From: Bacteroidales bacterium UBA5621
GTDB lineage: Bacteria > Bacteroidota > Bacteroidia > Bacteroidales > VadinHA17
Direction of reading: 5' to 3'
Length of the DNA stretch: 5,993 nucleotides
Assembly (NCBI GenBank): GCA_002424525.1
Contig: DIKJ01000045.1
Coordinates: 1-5,993, forward strand
Both the position numbers and the translations under genes were made by a program. This document shows, one piece after another, positions 5,237-5,993 of the stretch. Below the pieces are notes generated by a model. The model was not told the DNA's origin. It saw only the letters and a program-made list of their open reading frames with translations, and did not search any database. Within the stretch, counting starts at the first letter, position 1. The number at the start of each line of letters is the position of its first letter.

Positions 5237-5993
5237 AACATATAGTTTTACAGGTTAATATACTTGTCGTAGTCATCAATATTGCTTGTCTGTGGTTCAT
5301 ATTCAATTTTGAGTATGTCGGTTCCGTGAAGAAGTTTTATCGGTTCGGTTGGGTTCGTATCATGTTCTTCCAGGTGGAAGATATGTATGGCCTGGTCAAA
5401 TTCCAATCCGTGAAGTATATCGTTATTCACACAGAAAGCCAGTGTCTTGTCAGCGGTCTGCCGGTCTGTGGTTTTCAGGGCCTTCAGAAGTGCCTGAAAA
5501 TGATCGCGGGTATACCGGGGATATTTATGGCGGATCTTTTCAAGATAGTCCTCAATGAGCGATTTGTCAGTAAAATAATCCCCGATCTTATGCGCCATTT
5601 CATCCAGGCTCTTTGAGGTATCTCTTTTATGATGTGTGTTCGAGATGGTTTTGCCCTGCTCTGAAGAGATAACATGGGAAGTGATCAGCTGCTTATTCTT
5701 ATCGTAAATAAAGATCTTATCCCCTTCTGTTTTAACCAGAACAAAGCTGCCTGGCCCCTTATATGTACCTTCCGGCAGAGTATAAAAGTTGCTCCTGTAG
5801 TTAATGACATTGTGTTTTCGTAAAAAGTATTTTTTCATTTCAGGGGCAGTATTTATTGCCAAAGGCCGGTAGGGGGTGAGATATTCAGCTTCCTTACGGA
5901 AAGCTCCCTGAGGAGCTATTTTGGTGTAATTATGCAGGAGATAATTTGCCGTACGCTGCAGCCAGGCTACAGCCTGTTCGTTGAGAGTTTCAT
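4889..5993 (-). mobile_element. IS21-family element IS21-B, interrupted, extending past the right edge
   Basis: istA-B followed by istB-B on the minus strand forms the usual IS21 operon. The element is cut inside istB-B at about 4889 and its other end is beyond the right edge. The orientation is opposite to IS21-A. The protein style resembles IS21 elements of Bacteroidota, judged by eye only. Confidence 0.75.
5248..5993 (-). CDS. istA: IstA transposase of IS21-B, C-terminal part (5' partial)
   Basis: The frame is open from the right edge of the window to TAA at 5248-5250 and gives 248 complete codons without a stop. The start is outside. The first visible residues include QAVAWLQRTANYLLHNYTK and FRKEAEYLTPYRPL, typical of the linker after the DDE catalytic core of IstA. 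Next comes a beta-rich segment (NVINYRSNFYTLPEGTY, then GDKIFIYDKNKQLITSHVIS), which fits the Mu-transposase-like C-terminal beta-barrel. A charged helical tail for contact with IstB or DNA ends the protein (KSLIEDYLEKIRHKYPRYTR onward). It is much diverged from the IstA-A tail at 1-411, so these are two distinct elements rather than copies. The istB-B start lies 11 nt downstream. No damage is visible in the part present. Confidence 0.88.
   Translation of the reverse strand, partial: ETLNEQAVAWLQRTANYLLHNYTKIAPQGAFRKEAEYLTPYRPLAINTAPEMKKYFLRKHNVINYRSNFYTLPEGTYKGPGSFVLVKTEGDKIFIYDKNKQLITSHVISSEQGKTISNTHHKRDTSKSLDEMAHKIGDYFTDKSLIEDYLEKIRHKYPRYTRDHFQALLKALKTTDRQTADKTLAFCVNNDILHGLEFDQAIHIFHLEEHDTNPTEPIKLLHGTDILKIEYEPQTSNIDDYDKYINL

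Noticed and set aside
5326..5616. Plus-strand open frames opposite istA-B
   Set aside because: Shadows of a long, uninterrupted istA frame; no supporting start signal or domain.

Overview
The window is a stack of mobile elements with no ordinary chromosomal gene in it. A recombinase-in-trio (RIT) element, made of three tyrosine recombinase genes between 70-bp inverted repeats, sits inside the istB gene of an IS21-family element (IS21-A, plus strand). IS21-A ends next to a broken istB of a second, divergent IS21-family element (IS21-B, minus strand). The simplest reading is a nested array: RIT inside IS21-A, and IS21-A inside IS21-B. The last step cannot be proved because the left end of IS21-A lies outside the window.

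Layout. 1-411: C-terminal end of istA-A. 401-955: first two thirds of istB-A, ending just after Walker B. 956-4310: RIT element, whose genes run on the minus strand in the order ritA (3042-4197, broken by a one-base frameshift), ritB (2074-3042) and ritC (1041-2090). 4318-4590: remaining third of istB-A. 4591-4768: IS21-A right end, with a rho-independent terminator and repeated terminal sequences. 4769-4888: unassigned spacer. 4889-5236: istB-B, cut just after Walker A. 5248-5993: C-terminal part of istA-B, running off the right edge.

How the genes work together. In each IS21 element IstA is the DDE transposase and IstB its AAA+ helper ATPase. IstB-A has lost its continuity and IstB-B its C-terminal half, so neither element should move by itself. 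The RIT genes are tightly coupled (TAATG between ritA and ritB, a 17-nt overlap between ritB and ritC, a strong Shine-Dalgarno before each). This fits joint expression of three recombinases acting on the flanking repeats. All three keep the catalytic arginines, lysine, second histidine and tyrosine, but ritA needs one base fewer in an A6 run to be read whole.

Host. The style of the IstA-B and IstB-B proteins suggests Bacteroidota, perhaps a gut member. The RIT genes have classical AGGAGG ribosome binding sites, which are more typical of Bacillota. That may mean the RIT came from a different lineage than the IS21 elements. This is inference from protein style and ribosome binding sites only.
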